Shown piece by piece: positions 48,678-56,810 of a stretch of DNA of 64,000 bases; the first letter of the stretch is position 1; the number at the start of each line of letters is the position of its first letter. The notes under the pieces were generated by a model. The model was given only the letters and a program-made list of their open reading frames with translations, was not told the DNA's origin and searched no databases. The translations under genes were made by a program, and so were the position numbers. The stretch is from Pseudoalteromonas sp. XI10 (GTDB lineage: Bacteria; Pseudomonadota; Gammaproteobacteria; Enterobacterales; Alteromonadaceae), in NCBI RefSeq assembly GCF_001469895.1, contig NZ_LOPY01000051.1, forward strand, positions 248,001 through 312,000. The letters run 5' to 3'.

Positions 48678-48932
48678 GAGTTTGTCCTTTTCGTAAAAAT
48701 AGATACATAAGACACTGCCTATTGCTACCACCGAATAGAACAACTTCGTGTCATTTGCAGCTATAGACGAGACAAACACAGAAAACCTGACAAAATATTT
48801 TTAAAAAATTAAAAATAATTTTATTTCGTTGAATTTTAAAGATAAAAAAGAGGGGAACAATAGTGGAACGCAGCTATTTAAGATAGATTTAAGCTTTGAT
48901 TTTTGGGTTTTAGGATTTTTACAGAGAGAAAA

Positions 48933-49009
48933 TGGTGGCCCCTCCCAGACTTGAACTGGGGACCTAACGATTATGAGTCGTGTGCTCTAACCAACTGAGC
49001 TAAGGGGCC
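48933..49009 (-). tRNA. tRNA-Ile2 (CAT, lysidine-modified)
   Basis: 77-nt cloverleaf, acceptor GGCCCCT/AGGGGCC with encoded CCA, anticodon loop CTCATAA. Though CAT reads Met, acceptor and D-arm match the ileX/ileY type tRNA-Ile whose C34 becomes lysidine, and differ from elongator tRNA-Met (GGCTACG). First anticodon-stem pair is a C-T mismatch. Confidence 0.88.
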
Positions 49010-49210
49010 ATTGTATTAGCGAAAGCTAAATTTTTTGATGCGTTTAGCAGGTTTAACTGACTAAAGCGGGATGCAGTATAAAAAGTTTTTGTAACCTTGT
49101 CACTAGCAAAACCTTTTATTTTAACAATCACTAAATCAACTGCTCAAATAGTAAACTCTTTGTTTTTACAACGACCTTAAAGCATGCCGATTAGTTTCTA
49201 GCCTCCGACA

Positions 49211-49252
49211 TTGTTCTAGATCAAATAGCTAAATCACTAAACTCGTTAAAAT
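49211..49252 (+). promoter_or_regulatory. FNR-type box and -10 element of hemN
   Basis: TTGTTCTAGATCAA at 49211-49224 differs in one base from TTGAT-N4-ATCAA. A -10 hexamer TAAAAT at 49247-49252 puts the start near 49259, so the box centre is at -41.5, the standard class II activating position for FNR. Confidence 0.72.
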
Positions 49253-49282
49253 AGCCGCTCAATCAATTGCGGAGTGCTGACT

Positions 49283-50656
49283 GTGATAAATTTACCAAGC
49301 TGGGATCAATCTCTGATCAACAAGTACAATATTTCTGGGCCTCGATATACATCTTACCCAACAGCATTGTCTTTAGCTGACGGTTATAACCAACAAGATA
49401 TGATTAACGCGATTGCGGCGTCGAAAAGCCGTTCTTTATCTTTGTATATCCATATCCCTTTTTGCAGTCAGCTTTGTTATTACTGTGGTTGTAATAAGGT
49501 GATCACTCGTCATCAATCTAAAGCCGATTTATACCTAGATAATTTAGCGCTTGAAATTGCTGAGCAAGCAACGCTTTTTGCCGATTATAACGTTGAGCAA
49601 CTGCATTTAGGGGGTGGAACGCCAACGTTCTTATCGGCAGAGCAAATGAGCCGCTTAATGGCATTGGTTGAGCAGCATTTTAATTTTGCTGATGATGCTG
49701 AGCGCGGTATTGAGATTGACCCTCGTTCTTTAGCTGATGGCATGCTAGTACACCTACGTCAGCTTGGCTTCAATCGTGTCTCATTTGGTATTCAAGATTT
49801 CAATGATGATGTGCAACTGGCAGTTAATCGCCCGCAAAGCGTGCAATCTGTAAAAGGTTTGATTAGTGAGGCTCGTGAACTTGGCTTTAAATCTATTAAT
49901 GCCGATATGATTTACGGTTTGCCACTGCAAACACCAGAGAGCTTTAAAGAGACAATTGCACAGCTGATTGAGTTAAACCCTGATCGCGTGTCGGTATTTA
50001 ACTATGCTCACTTACCAGACAGATTCGCTGCACAGCGTAAAATTAAAGATGCTGACTTACCATCTGCGGGCGATAAGCTCACTATGTTCAAAAATACCCT
50101 TGAGCAGATGTTAGCGGCGGGTTATCAGTTTATTGGTATGGATCACTTTGCCCGCAAAGACAATGAATTGGCAATTGCACAAAACGCAGGCCAATTACAT
50201 CGTAATTTCCAAGGTTACACAACGCATGGCCAATGTGACTTATTAGGTTTGGGTGTGTCATCTATTTCGCAAATAGGCAATGCCATCTTACAAAACGAAA
50301 AAGAGCTAAAGCACTATTACAAAGCCGTGCAAGAAGGCTTTGGCAGTGCAATCTGTAAAGGTGTTGCTTTAACTGATGACGATACATTACGTGCAGCGGT
50401 TATAAAACAATTAATCTGCCAGTTTGAGCTGGATATTCCAGCAATCGAAAAACAGTTTAATATTAACTTTGCCAGCTACTTCTGCGAGGCACTACAGGCA
50501 CTCGACCCATTACTAGCTGATGGCTTGGTGTCTGTTAGCCAAGATAAGATCACAGTAACAGCTCGCGGTAATTTATTTATTCGTATTATTTGTATGTGCT
50601 TTGATGCGCACCTACAACAACAAATCAAGCAAACTCGTTTCTCACGAGTTATTTGA
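49283..50656 (+). CDS. hemN: Oxygen-independent coproporphyrinogen III oxidase HemN
   Basis: Radical SAM enzyme for haem synthesis without oxygen. 457 aa from GTG 49283 (GGAG eight bases before; same length as E. coli). Cluster motif YIHIPFCSQLCYYCGCN, GGGTPTFL, NADMIYGLP, GMDHFARKDNELA and HRNFQGYTTHG are all typical of true HemN rather than HemW. Synteny hemN-yihI-engB-polA as in E. coli. Probably anaerobically induced. Confidence 0.96.
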   Translation: MINLPSWDQSLINKYNISGPRYTSYPTALSLADGYNQQDMINAIAASKSRSLSLYIHIPFCSQLCYYCGCNKVITRHQSKADLYLDNLALEIAEQATLFADYNVEQLHLGGGTPTFLSAEQMSRLMALVEQHFNFADDAERGIEIDPRSLADGMLVHLRQLGFNRVSFGIQDFNDDVQLAVNRPQSVQSVKGLISEARELGFKSINADMIYGLPLQTPESFKETIAQLIELNPDRVSVFNYAHLPDRFAAQRKIKDADLPSAGDKLTMFKNTLEQMLAAGYQFIGMDHFARKDNELAIAQNAGQLHRNFQGYTTHGQCDLLGLGVSSISQIGNAILQNEKELKHYYKAVQEGFGSAICKGVALTDDDTLRAAVIKQLICQFELDIPAIEKQFNINFASYFCEALQALDPLLADGLVSVSQDKITVTARGNLFIRIICMCFDAHLQQQIKQTRFSRVI

Positions 50657-50672
50657 TATCATCACGCCCAAC

Positions 50673-50700
50673 AAAAAGCAGAGCCTAGGCTCTGCTTTTT
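50673..50700. terminator. Bidirectional terminator after hemN
   Basis: AAAAAGCAGAGCC / GGCTCTGCTTTTT, a GC-rich palindrome with A-run and T-run flanks, between converging hemN and DUF2489 genes. Confidence 0.9.
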
Positions 50701-50728
50701 ATTTTGTTTAATTCAACGATACGTCAAC

Positions 50729-51244
50729 TTAATTGAATACTACGTTTTCACTGCCTGGAGCGGCTTTAAACTCTTCAATTATACGTGCACAATCCGCTTT
50801 AATTTCATCGCTATGCTGCTCTTCAGCACGCCAGCGGGTAGTGTCCATTTTAAAAATCTCTTTTTTAGAGTATTTCTTACGGGCATCGTGCGTTGGCATA
50901 TCTTTTACAACTTCGTACATTTTAAATATGCCTGGGTAGCGCTCACTTAGCTCAAACTCTTCTGCAAAGCTGTATTGAGAGATCAGCACCCAAATACGTA
51001 AGCAGCCTTCTGAGAACTCACATTGCTCTTCATTCATTGCACGGGCAATTAAATGAATGCTATCGGCTAACTTTGCATTACGCTTTGCTTTTGATGCCGC
51101 AAGCTTTTGCTCATGCTCAGCTTGCTTCTTGGCGATAAGCTTATTTTGCTCTTTTAATTTATACAGAAGTTGCCCTGCATAAAACGCAAGCCCTGCGATA
51201 ATTGCCGCACCAATTACGATGGCAATAATCAAGGTTGTGCTCAT
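50729..51244 (-). CDS. DUF2489 membrane-anchored protein
   Basis: 171 aa. N-terminal membrane helix (5-27), Lys-rich coiled coil (28-60), then the DUF2489 part IHLIARAMNEEQCEFSEGCLRIWVLI. Overlaps yihI by 4 bp (ATGA), so co-translated with it. Function unknown. Confidence 0.85.
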   Translation of the reverse strand: MSTTLIIAIVIGAAIIAGLAFYAGQLLYKLKEQNKLIAKKQAEHEQKLAASKAKRNAKLADSIHLIARAMNEEQCEFSEGCLRIWVLISQYSFAEEFELSERYPGIFKMYEVVKDMPTHDARKKYSKKEIFKMDTTRWRAEEQHSDEIKADCARIIEEFKAAPGSENVVFN

Positions 51245-51840
51245 CGCTCATCCTCATCTTCGTCATCAAACCATTCATTGGCTAAGTCATCAGATAAGTA
51301 CTTATCGAAGTCAGATTCACCTTCATCAAATGAATCATCTTCAAAGTCATCTTCGTACTCGTCTTCATCTTCAATGCCTAATAACTCACACAGTGCTTGG
51401 TGGCGAGCAATACGGCTATTGAAGTACTTAGCGTCTTTACCTGTTAATAACTCACCGCGCTCATGACGCTCAACCAGCTTAAGTAGACGCTCGTCATTCT
51501 CTAGCGCTTCTAACTCTTGCTCTGGCGTTAACTCAGGCTCAGCCACTTTCTTAAGCTCAACCATAGGTTTTAAGTTGCGTTTCATTTCAACTTTCGGCTC
51601 AGCCTTAGGCGCAACTAAAGAAACCGGCTTTTTACTACCAACACGCTTATCTTTAGGTTGATTGTTTGCAGCAGTGTTTTCTGCATTTTGTGCATCAGGT
51701 GCATTTCGAGAGCCAGGTTTAGCACCTTTGGTCTTTTTAACTCGCTGCTCTTTTAACGCGCGCATCTCTCTAAGCTTTTCTTTGCTCAGACGTACAGGAC
51801 CATTCGATGGAATTTTACGCGACTTTTTCTTTCTACTCAT
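51241..51840 (-). CDS. yihI: Der GTPase-activating protein YihI
   Basis: Activates the ribosome-assembly GTPase Der. 199 aa; basic N-terminus (MSRKKKSRK, RLSKEKLREMRALKEQRVKKTKG), central low-complexity linker, and acidic C-terminus with DERLLKLVERHERGELLTGKDAKYFNSRIARHQALCELLGIEDED, the conserved GAP part. Shares the region with a Csr-type RNA upstream, as in E. coli. Confidence 0.93.
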   Translation of the reverse strand: MSRKKKSRKIPSNGPVRLSKEKLREMRALKEQRVKKTKGAKPGSRNAPDAQNAENTAANNQPKDKRVGSKKPVSLVAPKAEPKVEMKRNLKPMVELKKVAEPELTPEQELEALENDERLLKLVERHERGELLTGKDAKYFNSRIARHQALCELLGIEDEDEYEDDFEDDSFDEGESDFDKYLSDDLANEWFDDEDEDER

Positions 51841-52000
51841 ATCTTGATCATCTCACTTAAGAGGTTGTGCACAACGCCTTTGTGGCATTGTAATGCTGGC
51901 ATAACCAGAAGAATTCGATGTGCGGATGTGGTTGGTCAACTTGACGAACTGCGCACTTTTCATACTTTTAGTACAAACGGTGGCTATTGTAACAGGACAA

Positions 52001-52318
52001 ATAAAAAGGCGGTAGAGAAAACATCTCTACCGCCTACTAATCTGAGCGCCAATTATCTGGACACTTCTCCCTTCGACTTTTTAGTCTTTATTATTTTTAT
52101 TATTATTGTTTATCCATTTTGTTATTGTTTTAACCTTCCGTGTAGCATTCCATTTTGTTTTTATTATTAAACTTCCATGAGCTTTTATTATTCTCGGTCA
52201 ATCCTGACGCTTTTTTGTTATTTCCTTTAGGACACCTAACCAGTGTCAACCCCTAAAGACTTGCCGCAGTCACTTTCCTTATTACATTGTCCATGTTGTT
52301 TTTGCTGTCTCAGCGACA
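52001..52318 (-). ncRNA. csrC: CsrB/CsrC-type regulatory RNA
   Basis: Sponge RNA that sequesters the translational regulator CsrA. About 318 nt, transcribed leftward. Nine GGA motifs occur on this strand (minus-strand GGA near 52289, 52277, 52223, 52202, 52173, 52149, 52136, 52113, 52068), several in short hairpin loops such as GTCA-GGAT-TGAC and CAT-GGACA-ATG. It starts with a CTGTC/GACAG hairpin and ends with terminator GGCGGTAGAGA / TCTCTACCGCC plus T-run. No ORF explains the strand. Location between yihI and engB is that of E. coli csrC. Ends are estimated. Confidence 0.85.
52003..52034 (-). terminator. Terminator of the Csr-type RNA
   Basis: Perfect 11-bp GC-rich stem, loop of five, then TTTTTATTT on the minus strand; no protein gene ends here. 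Confidence 0.9.
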
Positions 52319-52324
52319 GTGGTT

Positions 52325-52352
52325 AATTTACTCATTAATAATTTTGTTACAA
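52325..52352 (-). promoter_or_regulatory. Putative promoter of the Csr-type RNA
   Basis: Minus strand TTGTAA, 16 bp, TAAATT; weak -10, as expected for an activator-dependent promoter. Predicted start ~52318. Confidence 0.5.
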
Positions 52353-52441
52353 CTGATTTATATAATTTTTCTTACAGATAAGATATTGCAACAAGCCCAA
52401 CTTATTTAATAACAAAGAGTTATCTATAAAATTGAAATAAA

Positions 52442-52459
52442 AATAAGATTTAGCTTACA
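52442..52459 (-). promoter_or_regulatory. GacA/UvrY-type upstream activating site
   Basis: TGTAAGCTAAATCTTATT on the minus strand: TGTAAG-N6-CTTA, close to the GacA box TGTAAG-N6-CTTACA. It is about 130 bp ahead of the predicted start of the Csr-type RNA, a usual distance for such RNAs. Confidence 0.65.
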
Positions 52460-52516
52460 GCTCGATATGGACAATGTCTCACAAAGGCGTGGGAGATTTC
52501 GACATGGTTTAAATAC

Positions 52517-52543
52517 AAAAAAAGCAGCTTGCGCTGCTTTTTT
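52517..52543. terminator. Terminator of cytochrome c4
   Basis: AGCAGC TTGC GCTGCT flanked by seven A and five T; follows the c4 gene by about 50 bp and separates it from the Csr RNA promoter region. Confidence 0.85.
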
Positions 52544-52591
52544 CACACTAATCACATATTACTGCGGAGTATTTCTACCCGCAATCAGACT

Positions 52592-53224
52592 TTAGTGTAA
52601 GCCACCTAAGTATTTTGAAAGTACTTCGATGTCTTTGTCTGTTAGCTTTTTAGCGATGTCTTGCATCATACCGTTTAAGTCGTTATTACGCGTACCATCA
52701 CGGAATTTTTCAAGTTGTGACTTGATGTATTCTGGATGTTGGAACGAAACTTTCGGGAATTTAGCTAGTGATGTACCGTTACCACGAGGACCGTGACACG
52801 CAGCACATGCTGGAATACCACGCTCAGCATCACCGGCTTTATAAAGCTGCTGACCTACTTCTACTACATCTTTAGGTGTTGTACCTTCAGACATATTTAA
52901 AGAAGAGAAGTAAGCTGCTAGGTCTTTCATGTCTTGATCGCTAAGCGGCATAGCCATACCACTCATTACTGGATCCATACGACCTTCTTTGCCGCCAGAT
53001 GTCATACCTAATTTAAACTCTTGTAATTGTTTATAGATATAATCTGCGTGTTGGCCTGCAATTTTAGGGTAGATATTAACCGGTGCATTACCGTCTGGGC
53101 CGTGACAAGCCGCACACGTTGCCGATTTCTCTTTACCTGCGTTTACATCGCCATCAAATGCTGTTGCGTTGCTTGCTGACAACGTACCAAGCAATATAGT
53201 TAAAGATAGTGCTATTTTTTTCAT
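52592..53224 (-). CDS. Cytochrome c4, dihaem periplasmic
   Basis: 210 aa. Signal peptide 1-22 (cut after ATA). Two CxxCH haem sites, CAACH near residue 38 and CAACH near residue 142, with Met ligands in the GMAMPLSDQD and MQDIAKKLTDKD parts. Each half is a c-type domain. Electron carrier to terminal oxidases, membrane associated. Confidence 0.94.
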   Translation of the reverse strand: MKKIALSLTILLGTLSASNATAFDGDVNAGKEKSATCAACHGPDGNAPVNIYPKIAGQHADYIYKQLQEFKLGMTSGGKEGRMDPVMSGMAMPLSDQDMKDLAAYFSSLNMSEGTTPKDVVEVGQQLYKAGDAERGIPACAACHGPRGNGTSLAKFPKVSFQHPEYIKSQLEKFRDGTRNNDLNGMMQDIAKKLTDKDIEVLSKYLGGLH

Positions 53225-53507
53225 GGTGAATTCTCTGTTTCCGACCCTGTATCATCTACAATATGGATGTTGTGATTTCTATATTCTACACGATAATAAA
53301 TTCTCTGGCACGTTTTCTGCCCACATTAAGCTCATAATTTATAGGGATTTGACTTAGATTAAGTTTATACCTAGTAATTTTCCTAATTTAAAGCCAATTT
53401 AGCACGCTTAAATACGCTTTTGAATGCTGCTTTAATAGTATAAAATACGTGCCTTAAGTGGAAATTAGCCACTGTTTGTTATTTTTTATAAAAGACTAGG
53501 AGAGCCT

Positions 53508-54155
53508 GTGCTCAAATCTCGTATCAAATACAATACTGCGTCCTTTGTTACCAGCGCACCTGATATCTCACGCTTACCTGCTGATACGGGGATTGAAGTC
53601 GCGTTTGCTGGTCGCTCTAATGCGGGTAAATCAAGTGCTTTAAACACGTTAACAGATCAAAAGTTAGCACGTACTTCTAAAACACCCGGCCGTACTCAGC
53701 TGATCAATACCTTTGAACTTGATGCCGATAAACGCCTTATCGACTTACCGGGCTATGGTTTTGCTAAAGTTCCTATCGAAATGAAGAAGAAATGGCAAAA
53801 ATCGCTAGGTGAATACTTACAAAAACGTCAAAGCTTAAAAGGTATCGTTGTTTTGATGGATATTCGCCACCCGTTAAAAGATTTAGACCGTGACTTAATC
53901 GACTGGGCCGTGGGCAGCGAAATTCCAGTGTTGGCACTATTAACTAAAGCCGACAAGCTAAAACAAGGCGCGCGTAAAGCTCAAGTTTTACAAGTTCGTC
54001 GTGAGTTAAGTAGTTTAGATGGTGATATTACAGTACATGCCTTCTCTTCACTAAAAGGCACAGGCTTACCTGAAGTTGCTAAAAAGCTCGATGAGTGGTT
54101 CTTAGGACCCATTGAAGCGCAAGCACCTGAGTCTGACGAACAGCCAGAAGCTTAA
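53508..54155 (+). CDS. engB: Ribosome biogenesis GTPase EngB (YsxC/YihA)
   Basis: 50S assembly GTPase. 215 aa, GTG start (AGGAGA five bases upstream). G1 [10 protein letters not shown]2 [11 protein letters not shown]3 [12 protein letters not shown]4 LTKADKL, G5 FSSLKG are in order. The C-terminus is extended by a short acidic tail. Neighbour of polA region as in E. coli. Confidence 0.96.
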   Translation: MLKSRIKYNTASFVTSAPDISRLPADTGIEVAFAGRSNAGKSSALNTLTDQKLARTSKTPGRTQLINTFELDADKRLIDLPGYGFAKVPIEMKKKWQKSLGEYLQKRQSLKGIVVLMDIRHPLKDLDRDLIDWAVGSEIPVLALLTKADKLKQGARKAQVLQVRRELSSLDGDITVHAFSSLKGTGLPEVAKKLDEWFLGPIEAQAPESDEQPEA

Positions 54156-54159
54156 TCGC

Positions 54160-54678
54160 TTAGGCCAAGTAATAACGCTTGGCTAATGATTCTATATAGT
54201 AGCCCTGCTCGTCTGAGCAGGCTATTTCGGCCCACTGATAATAAACATTTCTCGATACCCTCGCAGCCAAGCCATGTGCTAATTGAAGATAAGGCACACT
54301 GACACCTTCAAATTCACATAATGCCAATGGTTGCTTTGCTGAAACCAACCAAGCGCGCTGTAAATTATCAACGCAACAAAGAGCTCGACCTTGTTCTGTC
54401 TCTTCAAAGCGCCAATCAATAATAATAAAGGGCACATCTTCGACCGTGATAGCCATTTTCTCGACTGGTGTTTTTAAAAAATAACTATCTGCTTCTTTGC
54501 AAAGCACAGAGGCAAAGAGTTTAACCATTGCCTCGCGCTTTATTTCACTGCCGGCATAAAACCACCGCCCTTGCGCATCAATCAATATAGGCACTTGCCC
54601 ACAGTTTTGTGGCTGCCATTGATCAAAAGGTTTATCGGGTGCCTGAAGAGCGGCTTCTAAGTCAGCAAGTGATTGCAT
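54160..54678 (-). CDS. DUF1285 protein
   Basis: 172 aa cytoplasmic protein; the family stretch PILIDAQGRWFYAGSEIKREAMVKLFASVLCKE and YFLKTPVEKMAITVEDVPFIIID is clear. Unknown function. It starts 1 bp after the yceI stop and converges on engB with a 4-bp gap. Confidence 0.88.
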   Translation of the reverse strand: MQSLADLEAALQAPDKPFDQWQPQNCGQVPILIDAQGRWFYAGSEIKREAMVKLFASVLCKEADSYFLKTPVEKMAITVEDVPFIIIDWRFEETEQGRALCCVDNLQRAWLVSAKQPLALCEFEGVSVPYLQLAHGLAARVSRNVYYQWAEIACSDEQGYYIESLAKRYYLA

Positions 54679-55265
54679 TATTTTTCTTTATCTAGCGTCA
54701 AAGAAAATGTTACAGGAACAGCTGTCGCAATTGATGGTAAACCCGCAAGTTTTTGTAACTCGCTAATACCTTCTGTTACTTTGAAATCACTTGCATTAAT
54801 AATCACCGGCGTAAACGATGAAACAGTAACATCGCCTTTCGGTGACATATTGGCAAGTACATCAATTGTTAGCTCTTTCTTGTTGCCATGAAAGTCTAAT
54901 TCAGCTTTCAAACCTTTAAGCACATGTTGACCTGGTTTTAGCGTTAACAGCGCTTTGCTTAAATCAGCAGTTAACACTGCATTAGGGAATTTAGCTGTCT
55001 CAAATAACAACTTGGTCATGCGCTCATTGCGGATAGGGATCAGAGTCTCAACCGATGTCAGATCGATCATCAACTTAAATTGACCTTGCTCGTTAAGTGT
55101 ACCCGACACGTTTTTGAAATGATGCGCTTCTGCAACTGAATTCTTTTTGATAGACACAAAGCTCACATTGCTTTGCTCATTATTAACTTGCCAGTTTGCG
55201 CTGGCTAAAGGGGCAACTAAAATACTCGATAATGAAAAGGCAGCAATTGCCAAAGATTTAAACAT
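54678..55265 (-). CDS. YceI family periplasmic lipid-binding protein
   Basis: 195 aa, signal peptide 1-23 (cut after ASA). YceI lipocalin-like fold: ANWQVNNEQSNVSFVSIKKNSVAEAHHFKNVSGTL opening, and LTADLSKALLTLKPGQHVLKGLKAELDFHGNKKEL. Binds isoprenoid/amphiphile in the periplasm. The upstream structured RNA region is on the same strand. Confidence 0.92.
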   Translation of the reverse strand: MFKSLAIAAFSLSSILVAPLASANWQVNNEQSNVSFVSIKKNSVAEAHHFKNVSGTLNEQGQFKLMIDLTSVETLIPIRNERMTKLLFETAKFPNAVLTADLSKALLTLKPGQHVLKGLKAELDFHGNKKELTIDVLANMSPKGDVTVSSFTPVIINASDFKVTEGISELQKLAGLPSIATAVPVTFSLTLDKEK

Positions 55266-55343
55266 AACGCATTCCTTCGAAAGTAAATGAGAATCACTTT
55301 GATGGTATCACTTGCGTATATTTGTGCAATGAATTGCATGATA

Positions 55344-55382
55344 AGAAAAGAAAAAGCGACTCACTCAACAAGGAGTGAGCCG
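55344..55382 (-). terminator. Terminator of the RNA candidate
   Basis: 10-bp stem (one G-U pair), six-base loop CTTGTT, then a T-rich tail on the minus strand. It lies 80 bp before yceI. Confidence 0.82.
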
Positions 55383-55465
55383 GTATAGCAAACTGGGGAG
55401 AAGCTATCAATACGTTGCATCCTTTCAGATGCATCATCAACAGGATGTCCTACAGGATGAGGACG
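55345..55465 (-). ncRNA. Candidate structured small RNA or yceI leader
   Basis: About 120 nt, leftward. Four consecutive stem-loops: GTCCT/AGGAC; TGCATC/GATGCA; ATAGC/GCTAT whose loop is TTCTCCCCAG, a C-rich single strand suitable for pairing to ribosome sites; and a 10-bp terminator stem CGGCTCACTC/GAGTGAGTCG followed by CTTTTTCTTTTC. A TGCTAAAGT -10-like element and GC-rich discriminator precede it. I recall no named family. It could equally be an attenuator in the yceI leader. Confidence 0.65.
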
Positions 55466-55471
55466 GCGCGG

Positions 55472-55480
55472 ACTTTAGCA
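55472..55480 (-). promoter_or_regulatory. Extended -10 element of the RNA candidate
   Basis: TGCTAAAGT on the minus strand followed by CCGCGCCG, a GC-rich discriminator like that of the tRNA-Gly promoter here. No good -35 is visible. Confidence 0.4.
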
Positions 55481-55688
55481 AATACCAGATTAAAAATAAA
55501 TTGCATAACCGCAGAAACAATACAAATTGATAAACATATAACGAAACACTAAAACCTTCTTTTCTTATTTACTTAAAACTAACATTATAGCGAACCGTAA
55601 TTTAGGGTATGGTGAATTAAAAGCACACTTAAACAAGGCTTTTTTAAGGCTTGTTAGTGATAAAAATTGCAGTAGAAGAGTAAAAGGT

Positions 55689-56609
55689 ATGAAAAAAATC
55701 TCCTTAATTTTATTTGCTACCTTACTTTTTTTAATGACCCCCTACTGCCATGCAAAAAAAACAACGACACAATATCCGGTAATTTTAGTTCATGGGCTAA
55801 TGGGATTCGATAACCTACTCGGCCTCGATTATTTTTATAATGTTGCTACAAGTCTCAACCAAGAGGGTACCTTGGTATTCACGCCAGCGGTCTCGGCTAT
55901 TAATAGCTCTGAAGTACGGGGCGAACAGTTACTCACTCGCGTAAAAGCAATTTTAGCACTGACTGGCGCCAAAAAAGTAAACTTGATTGGCCATAGCCAA
56001 GGTGCGCAAACAGTGCGCTATGTTGCTTCAGTCAGGCCTGATTTAATTGCCTCTGTGACTAGTATTGGTGGTGCAAACTATGGCAGTGGCATTATTGATC
56101 TAATTAGTCAAAAACTACCTGCAAATTCTCAAGCTGAACATGCTGCGAGGTTCATATTTGATGCATTCGGTGGTGTTATTTCACTACTATCAGGTAACAG
56201 TGATTTACCACAAAATACACTGGGTGCATTAAATAGCTTAAGTACACAGGGTGCTCATGCATTTAATCAAAAATACCCTGAAGGATTACCGGTAAATAAA
56301 TGCGAGCAAGGTCAGCTAGTTGCCGAAAATGGTGTGTATTATTTTTCGTGGAGTGGTACAGCAGCATTCACCAATATACTGGATCCAACCGACTTGCCCA
56401 TACTGCTTGGTTCGTTACTTATTTTAGGAAAAGATGATGGCCTTGTATCGCGCTGCAGCAGTCATTTAGGACATGTCATCAAAGATGATTATGAAATGAA
56501 CCACTTAGATGAGATTAATCAGTTTATTGGTTTGCACAATTTTCGGGAAGTTGACCCTATTGAGCTTTATCGCGAACACGTAAAGAGATTGCAGGAGTTG
56601 GGGTTATAA
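55689..56609 (+). CDS. Secreted triacylglycerol lipase (alpha/beta hydrolase)
   Basis: 306 aa. Signal peptide 1-22 (cut after CHA). PVILVHGLMGFDNLLGLDYFY (oxyanion region), nucleophile GHSQGAQTVRYVA, Asp in GKDDGLVSRCSSHLG and His in DDYEMNHLDEINQ give the triad. Two cysteines (near 219 and 260) can form the family I.1/I.2 disulfide. No lipase-specific foldase gene adjoins it. Followed at once by an 8-bp tandem repeat. Confidence 0.93.
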   Translation: MKKISLILFATLLFLMTPYCHAKKTTTQYPVILVHGLMGFDNLLGLDYFYNVATSLNQEGTLVFTPAVSAINSSEVRGEQLLTRVKAILALTGAKKVNLIGHSQGAQTVRYVASVRPDLIASVTSIGGANYGSGIIDLISQKLPANSQAEHAARFIFDAFGGVISLLSGNSDLPQNTLGALNSLSTQGAHAFNQKYPEGLPVNKCEQGQLVAENGVYYFSWSGTAAFTNILDPTDLPILLGSLLILGKDDGLVSRCSSHLGHVIKDDYEMNHLDEINQFIGLHNFREVDPIELYREHVKRLQELGL

Positions 56610-56610
56610 A

Positions 56611-56701
56611 CAAGTTAGCAAGTTAGCAAGTTAGCAAGTTAGCAAGTTAGCAAGTTAGCAAGTTAGCAAGTTAGCAAGTTAGCAAGTTAGCAAGTTAGCA
56701 A
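56611..56701. repeat. Tandem octamer array (CAAGTTAG)n
   Basis: Eleven perfect copies of CAAGTTAG plus a partial copy, starting two bases after the lipase stop. Perfect identity shows recent slippage; copy number likely varies between strains. Confidence 0.97.
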
Positions 56702-56810
56702 CCCTAGACAACTTACAATCTGTGTCAAGTAACTCACTAACTTTACTCTTTCCCCTAGCAACTCGCTAACTTTTAACCTGATAGCTGACAGCTCTCATCT
56801 ATTGCGACTA

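Noticed and set aside
48933..49009. tRNA-Met assignment from the CAT anticodon
   Set aside because: Acceptor GGCCCCT and arms match the lysidine-modified tRNA-Ile2 type rather than elongator or initiator Met.
51844..52170. 108-residue open frame on the plus strand
   Set aside because: It lies antisense to the Csr-type RNA, is very rich in Phe/Ile/Tyr from T-runs, has no ribosome site and looks like non-coding DNA.
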